A DNA stretch of 64,000 nucleotides from Chromera velia (Eukaryota > Sar > Chromeraceae). Position numbers and translations under genes: made by a program. Numbering within the stretch: the first letter of the stretch is position 1; each line of letters begins with the position of its first letter. The notes under the pieces are model-generated. The model was not told where the DNA came from and made no database searches. It saw only the letters and a list, made by a program, of their open reading frames with translations. Shown piece by piece: positions 35,209-50,639 of this stretch. Location: the NCBI GenBank assembly GCA_018398765.1, contig JAHBMJ010005830.1:1-64000 (forward strand), given 5' to 3'.

Positions 35209-36646
35209 GAAACAGGGAGACAGGCAGCCTGAGACCTGCAGGCCGACGTTTAAAAAAACAGAGAAAACCAATCTTTTGCTAAAAGGGAAGAAAACCCTCT
35301 CCTTGAAAACAAGGAAGAAGGCTCAATCATACACTGATCTTTTCTTCACTCTCTTACCACTTTCATACATCACACTTCACTTGGTGAATTAAATATGAAC
35401 GTAGACCGATCGATCCACCGACCCACACTTCCTGTAGCTTTCCTCTAGATTTAAAGAGGGCTTCAAAGCTTAACTCTAGGGTTGACTGAAGGTTTGTCCT
35501 AGAGTTTGTCCCTCATGAATTCCTTAAATCATTCTTATAGTCATTCTAACTACTATATGCATTCTATAATTTCCATTTTCGCTTCCCTGCATGATGGCTA
35601 GCATGATAGAATTACGCATATATTTCATTTAATAATTAACTAGGCGTTAAATATTAACTGTTTAAATACTTTAAAAAAGGCTTTAAAAAGCTGTTTGAAT
35701 GTTTTTTAACTTTGCACCAATTAAATCCTGTCCAATTTTCAGCTTCATATATGCTAAAGCCATTGTTTGTCAATATTTGAAAAAGTCATTTTGTCGGATG
35801 CCGTCGAGCTGGACCATCAGACTAGCCATCAGACTGCTCCCGTGGTAATCTCTGGTAGACTAGTAGCGGTCTCCCCCCTATCCGTCCTCGTGATCACTCG
35901 TCCAACATTGGTACGGTTTTGACAATTCACATGCCAACCATCGACACCGTTATACACCGTTCCAGATCGACTCGTTTGTCTGCGTCGATTGTGATCTCAA
36001 CTCTCTCTCACCAGGGGGTTCCTTCCTAGGTCCCTTCATTCGTTCTCCGTATCCATTGGTCGACTGCTGCTGCACTGCGACGGAGCTAGATGCACGTGCC
36101 GGTGCACGGCCTCCCCGCGTGTTCTTCTCTTCAGAATCCACTAGCCCACATACAACAGGTTCTCATTGAAGTGCATACACAGGGGACATCAGGGGACATG
36201 CACCCCCAAAGCAGTCACGTGCACTGCAGGGCCACTGGCAGGCTGCCTGTCTGCTTCAGGACCAATCCATCGGACAGCTCCAGGAACGTCCGTGAAAGCA
36301 GCGATCATGCTGGTTTCTGTCTGTTCGAATCGGATAATGGATTGAAGAAACAGCCAGGCAGTCACAGCATTGTGCACAGCCCAACAACATCCGGGCCGTC
36401 GGTCCGGAAACGCCCCGAAGCCACCGAAAAGTTGCGGATTGTTGCGGTATGCTTGGAGGGTACGTACGGGGATGTGAGGTTCGTTTATGTTCGTTTGCGA
36501 AGGAACACCTGCATGATCAATTCGGAACCCTGCTTGTTTTCTTTTTCCATCTCGACATGTGACTGTCCCAGTGACCCATTTCCTCAAGACAGTGTTGGGA
36601 CCTGTGCGCAATCACAGTACGATGTTAAGGAAATGGTTTCATTCAT
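35209..36646. other. Intergenic, AT-rich centre
   Basis: From about 35400 to 35790 the sequence is distinctly AT-rich with TTAAAT-type words, then returns to normal composition. Open frames near 36100-36650 on both strands overlap each other and lack protein-like composition. No gene called. Confidence 0.45.
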
Positions 36647-37186
36647 TCATTCTTCCCCCTCGTTGTGACAGAATTTCATCATCGCCCCGAAGGAAGGAAA
36701 GGGCATGGCTCCGGGAACCCAGTTGGCAAAGAAGACAGCCTGCCACTCTCCGGCTTTGTCTACTTTCTCGGGATTCAAAAGCAGACATGAGTCTCCGTCT
36801 GTTGAACTGATCAACAAACAGGACTCAAGATGTCGCATAGTGAACCCCTCCCTCTCCTGATCCACCCACTCCCCCTCAGAGCAGTAGCAGTCAATGATCA
36901 TTTTCCCGTATTCCGTCTCGGAAAATTTTTGTACCTCAGAGAGTTGAAGCAGTCTCGGAACTTCAGAATGTGGCTCTTTGATGGGCCCCACAACAGACAT
37001 CAATCGCGTGTAGGAGGGGGGGAAGGGTGTCGACATCTCCAGCCGTCTCGCCGTCTCCTGAAGAGACAAACCAGTCACTGGGGAAACGCCGGACAGCTGT
37101 GACGGAGTGGCGTGCTCCCGCTGAAAACGGTCCCAGTCATCAGGATGGAGGGGTACAAAGTCAAGTTTCTTCTTCTGCTTCGGCAT
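36647..37186 (-). CDS. SMI1/KNR4 family (SUKH) protein
   Basis: A single-exon frame of 179 residues, unusual for its intron-rich neighbours. After a Lys-rich start (MPKQKKKLDF) comes a typical SUKH fold pattern: PFPPSYTRLMSVVG (helix before the first strand), a segment with EVPRLLQLSEVQKF, then SCLLISSTDGDSCLLLNP and the hallmark C-terminal WQAVFFANWVPGAMPFPSF. In fungi SMI1/KNR4 coordinates cell-wall synthesis and stress signalling; in bacteria SUKH proteins act as immunity proteins. The role here cannot be inferred. The start ATG at 37186 has no upstream in-frame alternative that looks coding. The gene is divergent from the methanethiol oxidase gene with 577 bp between the starts. Confidence 0.8.
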   Translation of the reverse strand: MPKQKKKLDFVPLHPDDWDRFQREHATPSQLSGVSPVTGLSLQETARRLEMSTPFPPSYTRLMSVVGPIKEPHSEVPRLLQLSEVQKFSETEYGKMIIDCYCSEGEWVDQEREGFTMRHLESCLLISSTDGDSCLLLNPEKVDKAGEWQAVFFANWVPGAMPFPSFGAMMKFCHNEGEE

Positions 37187-37763
37187 AGTGCAATCAAGGG
37201 AGGGTTCTGGAACTCTGTTGAACGAAGAGACGCAAGATAGAGCTAGTGCGTGATATCATGTCATATCATGTCATATTGAAATTCGGCGAACGGTTTTAGC
37301 TTTGTTCAGAACATGCTTTCTCTTTTCTCCTCTCTTTTCTTTTTGGACGAGTCACGAGCGTGGATTTGGACCGCTTTCCGTGGTCTTTTGTCGTCTGATC
37401 TGACAAGTAAATCAAGACGGCATAGACGGCTGATACGTATACTTTCTATCGCTCGGGTGGCTCGGCAGGCATGCATGCATGCATGCAGATAGCTCGGCCG
37501 TTGCTCACGCGGCCTGTATACATGCACCACCCATGCACACTGAGAGAAGCCTTAATACGGACTGCTCGATCGAGCTCATGCGGCTGACGACTCACACTGT
37601 CAACTTCATAGACGCACGGAGTATCAAAGTGCTTCGAAGGTTCTGATAACCTCCAGAGAGACGAGACTGAATCGGCACTAGCCGCGATCGCTCTCACATC
37701 AGCGGAGACGGAGAAGTCGTCGGCCTCCTGCATCACTCAACCGAAGTTTCCTCTTTCGTGACC
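37187..37763. promoter_or_regulatory. Divergent promoter region between SUKH and methanethiol oxidase genes
   Basis: The interval between two start codons on opposite strands must hold both promoters. It contains a (GCAT)n run at about 37470-37485 and a TCATATCATG tandem at 37256-37275. No TATA box was identified. Confidence 0.5.
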
Positions 37764-41749
<3,986 letters not shown>

Positions 41750-43660
41750 TGGACGGACGAATATTATTCGCGTTGTGTTCTTATCGCGCGAGGGATGCAG
41801 TATAGATGATCCTGCATGGTCATTCGATCATCCAGTCCTCGTCGTACTATCAAAACGGATAGTGTGGAGTGTAGTGCTTTCCAGGAGTTTGAGTGCCAGC
41901 AAAGTGGTTCTGAAGCTAGTTCTGAAGTCTTTTTCGGTGTTTTTAAAATGTCTACACAGTTAGTTGAGCCAAAGAGTGAGCGGGCATCTGGCGGGGCTCA
42001 GGCGCGGCGAGGACAGAAGAGCGAAATGATGCATCATAGGCATGCGCTGGAAACACGAAGTGGTTCCTAGACTAGTTGCTAGAGTGGTTGCTCCGAACTT
42101 GTTCGTTTCATTCATATGATCATCTGCTCCGACGACAGTTGTATTGCCAGTGGCAGTCGCTCAAAGATGCTCAAAGCCGTGTTGTTTTCCAAAAAACATA
42201 GGCCTTGGTACTATTATTTGCATACATCGAATTTCTAAATCACCACAATATATTACAATGTTTTAGGAAATATTCTATTAAGTAATAAGTATATTTCAAA
42301 TAATAAAACATGTCATCATCATCATACGCCATCGCCATCGGCGCATGAATATAGGTGTCTAGCGTTAACAATATTCCGAGTCGGCGGCAACGCATGAAGC
42401 AGTTCGGTTTTTTATGTTACAATCTAAGTTATAATTTACAAATTATAACAGCAATTCATTTAGCAATTCACTTTGATTTATACTTAATTCAATTAACCAG
42501 GATGTTTCTTTTCAAACATCTAAAAATATACATTCTTTGATCATGTTATATAGTTAGACTTATAATTGTAAAAGGACTTCTAAACTAATTAAAACTATTA
42601 TATATTTCAAACTCTATGCAAACTTCTGTAATGAATCTGTATATAGTTGTATCATGATGATGCTATATTGTATGCAGGACACTGAGGACAGCTTTTTTAC
42701 CGACTGCAGGATCAGCCTGCAGGTTATCCAATTCAAGAAGCCGAGCTAGAGAGAACAAGAACGAAAAGAGAAGAAGAAAGAGTTTTCAAACGAAAAACTA
42801 CTAGCCTAGTAAAAAAAAGAGAAAAGACCACCCAGTCCAGCCGCAAAGCTCCGCATCAAACTGTAAGCATAGTCAGGTATATACAGGAAGCGGCCTGGAA
42901 GCTGCAGGAAAGTTGAAGCGTATGCCCTTCCTCACGTGCACTCTGCATGGATGCAAGGCCAATTGTAAGGGTCAGATCGATCGATAAGCTGGGAGGTAAA
43001 ATTAAAAGCCGCTCATTCCACGTAAAAGGATGGTCGCGAAAGCAGGCCTGGGAGCAGGTGCACATTAATTCAAATCAGCTGTACGCAAAGGAGATCAGAC
43101 ACTTAGCTGACAGTGCCCAACACAGCTAGTCTCAGATCTAGCCTTGGATGTCTGTTAATAGCCAAGTCCTGTGATTGAATGCATAAAGTAATATTTGAAA
43201 TTAAAGCCGCAAATGAGGCTCCATCGCATAAGTCAAAACGGCTGTCCGGGTAGCAAAATTAAGCTCAAGCGACAGAGATGATCAACTGTGAAGTAGGTGA
43301 CATTCAGACGTATCTAGAGACATACCTGCAAAGTGTTGGAACTAGTATTGAAAAAGTACATATTCACCTTCCATTAGCTCTCTAGATAAATATTATAAAA
43401 TCTACCTTTATATACATTTAAAATTGAAACTAGTTTTGAAAAGCAAAAACTTATCTATCTAAGTAGAGTGTGAGAGTGAACAAATGAATGAGCTTGTGAA
43501 TACTAGTGAATACGTCAAAATTTTATGTATGCAATCCCATAGCATCCCAAAAAATATTAAAGTTGGTTCAAGTTGTTCACCTCATAGTACATCGATCAGC
43601 TAGCACATCATGATCATTAATTGTTTATTCAAAGTTTCTGAAGGTTTAAAAATCGTCACG
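41750..43660. other. Intergenic AT-rich island, no gene seen
   Basis: After the oxidase stop the sequence holds a 41-codon plus-strand ORF (41948-42070) of doubtful meaning. From 42190 to 42660 it is strongly AT-rich, and 43140-43650 is again AT-rich. Such islands, contrasting with the roughly half-GC genes, recur at 35.4, 55.3, 56.9 and 59.1 kb. Confidence 0.45.
43624..43629 (-). other. Poly(A) signal AATAAA (minus strand)
   Basis: TTTATT on the plus strand, 32 nt past the minus-strand stop at 43661. Position and sequence fit the cleavage signal of the gene ending there and support its last exon. Confidence 0.55.
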
Positions 43661-45799
43661 CTAAAAAACTTTATCACGCCCTCCTTGCAAAGGAGCTCTT
43701 CGTTCTTTGTCCCGCCTGTGAAGAGTCGAGACAGCTTCTTGAACGCCCGGAGCTGCGTAAGAGATGTAGAGAACAGGAAACACCTCTATGGCGTCCTGCA
43801 AACACAACGAAGATAAAGAGAAGGAGAGAGTCAATGGATTGGGAAGCACAAAAAAGAAGGGAAACCATAAGGGACAAAGAACAGAAATTTGAGGGAGTCT
43901 AGCATGCAGCCTGTTGAAGAACTTTGAAAAAGGGAAAGGGCAGCAGAGGAATCCGCTTGAAAAACAACGTATGAGCCCAAAAAGGAAAAAGCTGCCTCCC
44001 AGTCTTTTGATCAAAATAATATTCAAAACTGAGATTACACAAATTCACTCGGAGGCTTCCCCGTCTGCACGGGACTCTTCAAGGATTGCTGTACCGTCGG
44101 GGAGAAACACAAATACGAATGTTCAAGTATTGACGACTCCCGCAAAGCATTCCTCTTTCAGATTTAGGTCATCCGGAGGATTGAGCAGTCTACAGTCAGT
44201 TCACTGAATTGCCTCTGTATGCCCACCTGTTGCTTTTTGGATCGCATAGTCGATTTCACAGCGGTCCTCCAGAGTCTGCATTTATTGTCATACAGAATTC
44301 TTTTTCTTATTTTCATACAGAATTCTTTTTCTGTATGGAAATAAATGTGTATGGAAATAAATGCATGCACGATTCACATCGGTCTTCCAGAGTCTGCGTG
44401 CGTGCGTGTGTGTGTTCACAAATCACAACAATCAATGCACGTCTCCATAGAGGCTTGTGGCCGTCAAGGTGAAAGGCTCATCTACACATATTCCTTGATG
44501 CAAAGTAATCGACTCATTGATCCTTCTGCTGAGCTTCACTTCGTCCCGTCACATTTTTGTGTATGGAATTCTGGCAAGCTCGACCGAAGAGCAGAAAAAA
44601 AACTCGCGAAACCAAAGCGTGCAAAAACAAAAGGAAGCCAGAAAAGTCGTTCATACACTTCAAATCGCTGGAAAATGCAGGTGAAATGCCCGATTGCCTT
44701 CAGAAAACGTGTCTTCATATCTTCCAACGCACACACATCTTTCAGATCGGTTGAGGAGAAAGTCTTCTTGAATGAACAAGAAAGAGATAGCTAAGTCCTT
44801 AGTGATTCTTGTCCAGACACGCTGTTTTTCCTTTCATCCATGATCCCTCGTCGTCCTCTGCCCTGAGGCTCTTACCTGAACATCTGCGCATTTCTTTACC
44901 CCCCTTTCTCCAATCCCTCCCTACCCTTATCTACCCGTGAGGTGAAAAAAGGAAGGCTGCTGAACCCTTTTGAACGTGCGAGTCTAAATTGCCTGCTGAC
45001 CTTTTTGAGACATCATCTTCGTCTCCCCATCCCCCCCCATCCCCCCCGTCCCCCCCATCCCCTCCCCTGTCTTCCCCCCCAAGTCCCCCCATTTGCGTCC
45101 GGGGAGTTCCCCTCCCTCGGGCCCCGCTGGCATCAAGGGCAGCTCGGGATTGTTGACGCCGCTTTTTGATCTCTGAAAAGAAAAGGAACGGAAAGAAAAG
45201 GAAAAGAAAGGAAAGGAAAGGAAAACATTGGAGTACACACATGCAACCAACACGTGTCTGTCCCAAAATGCAATCAAGAAGTGAGCCAATAGAGAATTCT
45301 CTCACGCGGCCACTCTGCAACAAATCTCTGTTGCTTGTGCGGGAGAGGGGAAGCCCATTGCATTTGTTTTTCGTTCGTCCTTGTTCCTGACTTTCTTTCT
45401 CTTTGTTTAGGCTCGGCTGTCATCTCTCTGCCTTGTTTGCTTTGTCTGTCTGTCTCCCTGTCCCCCTTCTATCAATCGTCCGGTTCCTAGCGTCGCCTTT
45501 CTGACTTGTCCCTTCCCTTCCCTTCCCTTCCCTGCCCGAGACTTGCAGGCCCTTCCACTGACCTTCCACTGCGCTCTCCACAATCTCCGGCATCCTCTCA
45601 CGGGTCTCGTACCGGAGGCGCATCCGCACCTGGTTGCGGAGACGCAGCTCGTTGGTCTTCTGGGAGGGCAGGAGAGGGAAAAGGGGAGGGAGAATTGAGT
45701 ATTGGGGGGGGAGCGCAGAAGGCAGCATGTAAGGAGAAGCTTTTGAAGCGTGTAGGGCACGTCCGAAGAAAGGTGTCAGCACGCAAGACTTCCTGTCAG

Positions 45800-45840
<41 letters not shown>

Positions 45841-48800
45841 ATACACCCATACACAGAGAGAGAGAAGGGGGGGGGGGGAGGGAGGGAGAGAGAAAAAGAA
45901 AGAGAGAGAGAAAGAGAGAGAGAGAGGACAAACCTCCGAGAAGATTCCCCTGGTGTTCATTGCATCCAGCTGAGTCGCCAGTTGGGCTTCGATGCTGTCC
46001 CTCAGGGCGGCTATTTTCCTGCGCTCACTCAAAGAAGACAGACCCGAAATTGAAGGAGATTGTAGAAGAGAGAGAGAGAGAGAGAGAGGGAGTTACACAG
46101 AGAGGCCAATATATATACACAGACAGTATCTGCGCCGAGGAGTAACCGAGTAGCAGAATTCGCAAAAAAGTAGACAAATTCACCCTATTCCCTTCTCATC
46201 CACAATAGTTATAAAGAAACCCTGCCAGATCGATAGAAACAGACTGGATCGATGGATGGAAGAAATGCCAGTGTGTGGTTGTCCATTCTCCAGCTGTCTG
46301 ACCGACTGACTGACTGACCTGTCAACAAACGCCTGTACACGAGACCTCATCAGGGGAGAGAGAGAGTTCTGCAGACAGACGGATCCACACGTAGATACAC
46401 ACAGGTGCTGCGTGGGGCGTTTGTGACAATAGATGGGCACTTTCAACAAGATTCATTGCCTCACCGTCAAAAACGCATATTCACACACACGGCCCGCTCA
46501 AGCCCTGTGAATTCAACTGGTACAGCAAAATTTTTCTTCCTGTGCAGTGAGCCTGCTTGGGGGCGACACAGCGACGAGGATTGTCGCAGGAAAAAGTGGG
46601 AAGAATATCGCAGCACCAGAAAGACACGAAGGGATAAGACCATACATCTTCGGTATGTAGGCATCAGACCTACCAGAAACTTTTCTGTCTCCTCACTGAG
46701 TCTGCTCCCTACCACTCTTGTAGCTGTCCCATTCTTCGCAGCTCCCGCGGGAGAAGTCGCACTGCCCCCCTCGTCTCCTCCCTGAGGGTCTGAAGGGAAA
46801 CCTTGAGGCCCTCCTCCTTGGTCCGCCCCCTCTCCTCCTGACTCCGCAAACCTCAAATTAGTACCCATCCCTCCTTTTTCATCCTCCTTTGCCTTTTTTC
46901 TGTTCTCCCCCCCCGTCGCTACTCTCGACAATGGAACAGGACCTTCCCCCTCCTTCCCTTTCCCCCCTCTAAACTTCGAACGTCCCCCCCCCGTCTTAGC
47001 CTCTGAATGCCCCCTCGGCCCTTCTCTCTGACCAGGGGGGCGGATTCTCTTCCTCTCCCCGCACGATGACAAGACAACGAAAGGCCGAGGGTGCTGAGCA
47101 GAAGGAGACGGGAGCCCGAAGGCTTCATGCTCCTCTGGTGTGAAGAGAACTTGAGAGAGCCATCGAGGAGGAAAGAAGTCGTCAGTGATGGGCGCGTCTG
47201 CGCGGAGCTTCGATTGGTCCACGGAGAGTCCATCAGCACCACCCTCTGTTGTCAAATTACCAGACACACCCGCAATTCTTGCTGCCCTCTTTTGCCCTTT
47301 CAATGCTTCTTCTCTCCGCTTCCTGGCTGAGGTCAAGATCCCTAGAGCTGTTTGCGAGTCTCTCCTCTTCCCTTCCCCTTGCACTCCCTTCCTTCCCTTC
47401 CTGGCATCAATTGACCCAGCCGCCAGGCTGACGGGAAGGGACACACCCTCGTCCATGGCAGCTCTCTCCAACAAGAGCATGCATCTTTCCCTCTCCTCTC
47501 TCCGTTTCCTTCTCGCCTCTCTGACCGCCCACGGCTCTTCTCTGTCATCCTCCTCGTCCACCTCCACCTCCTCTCCTGTAAGCTCCTTCGTGTTTGCCAT
47601 CTGAATGAACGTTTTGGGAAAGGGGAGGCGGGATTACACAAACAAAAATGTGTGAGGAGAATGCAATAGAAAACGGAAGTCTATTCAAATGATGCATGAT
47701 CTGGCAACCACTATGTGGCTGAACGACAGACGACTTCACCCATGCACGGATAGAAAAATCAAGAAACAAAAGAGGGCTGTCTCATGCATCCGGGCACCCC
47801 AGACAATGTCAAACAACTGTGCCTGCCTAGCGGCTGCTGCCTGACCTTTAACATTTTTTCAAACGCAGCAGGACCTGAGCTCTGCCAATACCTCCTCTGG
47901 ACCTGGTCAGAGGACACGAAGACGTCTCGGCTGTCCCTTCTTCCGCCTCGGGGGGGTGAATTCTTTGCCCTGCCCCCTCTTTGCATCTGCCTCCTCAAAG
48001 TTTCTTCCCCGTTCCCTAATAACTCCCTCCCTTCGACAACTGTGGGCAAAGAACCCGGGTCACCTGTTGCTGCAAAGTCATCGGCACCATCCCCCTCTCC
48101 ACCCCCCATACCTGCAGCGTCCTCCTGATGCACCCTCTTTCTCTCATCCCGCCTAGCTGCTAACTTGAGTCGACGGAGTGCTTTTCTTCTCTCTGCGTGC
48201 GCTTCCGCTCGTTGTAGTGCCGTGCGAAGTTCCTGACTGTCTCGGAGGTACTGCTGCCGAGCTAAACTTTTCTTTGTGGGTAACCCCATGAGCAACTGGG
48301 TCCGCAAAGACCTGGGCACATTCTCTCTCAAGAGGCCGGAGAGAGGGTCCAGGAGTGCTGCGTGCAATGCCGCGATGTCCTCCGCTTCCTGTGCCGCGAC
48401 TGCGTTCTTGGGACTAGAGGAAGCGAAGGTCAGGGGGTCGACATTCATGCCGCCATCGGGGGGGCGGCTGCTGAAGGGGCCCCCTCCGTTGGCGTTACTG
48501 CTGGCACTTGAGGGGGCCCCTCTTGAGAAATTAATCTCAGGGACCCGATGGGACTTCAGGGGTGATGCTGCACGTGCACCTATGACCTCTCGGAGAGGGT
48601 GGGGGGTCGCATATGCAGCAGGGATGTCTGTTGCTGCGACCCCTTGTGTGTTCGAAGGTTCCTCAGTCCTCTCTATCCCCCTCGCCTTCAACCGGGCATC
48701 CCAATAGTCACCCGCATCAACCCGCTCTGCTTGTCGTCTGGTAAAATCATCAAACAACTCACCAAGAACACGGCGACGCTCAACCTCAACCCGTTCCTCC

Positions 48801-50531
48801 CTCATTGCTCCTGCTGTTGATCTAATGGCATTCAATTTGAAACCTGCGGGAGATCCTGGGGAGTTTGGAGCCCCACTGGCGGCGCCACCACCAGCTCCAG
48901 CCCCTCCAAATGATGTTCCTGTTTCCGCCGCCGCAGCGGACGCAACTACAGCCGCTGCGACGTCTTTCAAACCCCCGGGAGACGGACTTTGGTCGGATGC
49001 GACCCCTACAACCATTCTAAAGGTTTGGGACTTCTGCCGTGCCTCCAGTTCAATTTCGTCTGGGCTTGGCACGCCTTCCTCCCTTTCCTTTGTGCTCAAA
49101 TTGAGGCCCCTGGCTATGCCCCCTTGAGACGATGCAGCCCCCCCAACAGCACCTGAGGACGAGGCAGCAACACCAGCCGAGAGGGCCCCGAACAATCCGG
49201 ATGATAGCTGTGCCGCAGACGAGGCGGAGGAGCCCTTTGTTTGCTTCCCGGGGGGAGAGGGGGAAGCGGAAACGCGAGGGGGGGAACCGCCGGGCGACGC
49301 GGAGGGAGAAGCTGCAAGCAAGGAGGGCATGCAGCAGGGAACGGCATGAGTCAATCGATCAGCGAATTGAAGGAAGCACACAGAGAGAAGAAAAAAAAGA
49401 GAGAACATCCTCAGAGGCCTTTACAGGCACGGACCTTGAATGCTGACATGATCACACGCATGTATTCACTCACTGAACCGGCCAGACACCGCATCTGTCA
49501 GCGAGTCACTTGGTCAGTCGAGTGCGACAGTGGGACAATCGTTCGTCTCATCTTTTATTGGCATATTTTGATACCGCCTCCCGTGCAATGATCACTTCTG
49601 GCCTTTCGGTGACCTCTGGCAAAGAGCAAATGACGTGTGGATGTTCGCCGAAAAAGAAACAAACAATTAAAGGACACACAAGGTTTTGTTCCCCCTTTAC
49701 CTGACTGACTGACTGACTGACTGACTGACTGACTGACTGACTTTTATCCCTTTGTCTTTCTTGTTTGATGATGGTGACTGTCTTTGAAGAGGGCGACTGC
49801 GGTACTGATCCTTGCGTCTTTGTGGTTCTCTTCTTTGGAGAGCCTCCCCTTGGACTTCCGTCCCCTCCAGTGACAGACCCTCCGTCGCCTTCCTTCTCCT
49901 TTTTTCCACCTGATTCCAGACGCTTTGCAACCTCAGCATACCTCGGTGTGTCCGTCACGTAGGTCACACTCGCGCCCTGCCTCCCAAGGCTCTCCTCAGG
50001 CACTCCCGTGAGAATGTCAATCAATTTGGCCTCCTTTCCCTCGAGAATCGGGACCCCCTGGCGGTCCCTCGGGGGCTGACGGGAAACTCCGTAGCGGCTT
50101 CCTGGAAGCATCAGCTCCCTGCAAACAAAGAGAGACAGACAGGAAAAATAAAGGAACCGGTTTGATGAGAATGAATTCTTTCCAGACCTTGTGAAAGACA
50201 ATAGACAATCATAATTGACGTGTGACCAGAGGCAGAAGGAAGTCATCGCAAGAAACTTCAGCATTCAAGGAGCCAAGTGAGCAGCCAACCGGACTAACTG
50301 AATCCTGTGCGCACTCCAGAAGTTCTCTTCTCAGTAGCCTGCATGCCTCCTTTCGTTTTACTGCAGATTTTGTGGACAAGTGAAAACTGGACTCACCTGA
50401 GTCGGTATGTTGTCACAGGAAAGATGTGTGTTTTTGTGTCTGTCGAGAGAAGTTGTTCCTCCAGTCGGTGGAACTTCGGCTCCTTCTCATTCGCGTGGGC
50501 AGCTGCTGCACTCGCACGCGCCTGGTCCAGA
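43661..50531 (-). CDS. Large coiled-coil protein, at least ten exons, unknown function; 5' end missing
   Basis: Exons on the minus strand: 50531-50397, 50118-49742, 49311-47846, 47600-46674, 46368-46319, 46027-45934, 45659-45563, 45172-45001, 44275-44227 and 43795-43661. They total 3502 nt (about 1167 residues) and every phase agrees. The first exon starts in phase 2, so an upstream exon with the start codon is not found. Conserved-looking regions are FPVTTYRLRELMLPGSRYGV with KEAKLIDILTGVPEE (exons 1-2), ELFDDFTRRQAERVDAGDYW, an Arg/Ala/Glu coiled coil in exons 3-4, and a second coiled coil spread over exons 5-8 (KIAALRDSIEAQLATQL; KTNELRLRNQVRMRLRYETR). The rest is Gly/Ala/Ser-rich. I recognise no family; a structural or cytoskeletal role is only a guess. 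Two of its acceptors carry duplicated exon starts around a hairpin. Confidence 0.68.
44251..44398 (-). repeat. Hairpin insert between two copies of an acceptor plus exon start (exon 9)
   Basis: Direct repeats at 44251-44280 and 44370-44398 (about 4 differences) flank an 89-bp insert. In minus-strand sense each copy is (T/C)GCAG followed by the first 25 nt of exon 9. The insert has inverted arms: CATTTATTGTCATACAG on the left and the complement of CATTTATTTCCATACAG on the right, with CATACAGAATTC repeated inside. Confidence 0.85.
45797..45935. repeat. (CA)n and purine microsatellites in intron
   Basis: A CA run at 45797-45838 is followed by G-run and GA-rich sequence up to the donor of exon 6 of the minus-strand coiled-coil gene. 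Confidence 0.9.
49700..49741 (-). repeat. Splice donor expanded to (GTCA)n
   Basis: The intron after exon 2 of the coiled-coil gene begins with about ten tandem GTCA units (ACTG repeats on the plus strand), so the GTCAGT donor sequence is itself a microsatellite. Confidence 0.85.
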
Positions 50532-50637
50532 CTGCATTCATTCATTTTCATACAGACATTTTCATACAAAAGAATTCTGTATGAAAACGAATGCGTGGGC
50601 AACCGCTGCACTCGTACGCGCCTGGTCTAGACTGCAT
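50493..50637 (-). repeat. Hairpin insert between two copies of an acceptor plus exon start (first known exon)
   Basis: 45-bp direct repeats at 50493-50537 and 50593-50637 differ by four transitions. In minus-strand sense each is ATGCAG plus 39 nt of exon. The 55-bp insert between them has 16-bp inverted arms, ATTCATTTTCATACAG and the complement of ATTCGTTTTCATACAG (one mismatch). The outer copy runs into a stop codon within the insert, so only the inner acceptor keeps the gene open. Confidence 0.88.
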
Positions 50638-50639
50638 AC

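Noticed and set aside
36307-36332. Second T-loop-like GTTCGAATC
   Set aside because: The four-pair stem is weak and no cloverleaf can be folded around it.
41948-42070. 41-codon ORF after the methanethiol oxidase gene
   Set aside because: Short, with no motif and no splice context; could be 3' UTR. Not enough to call a gene.
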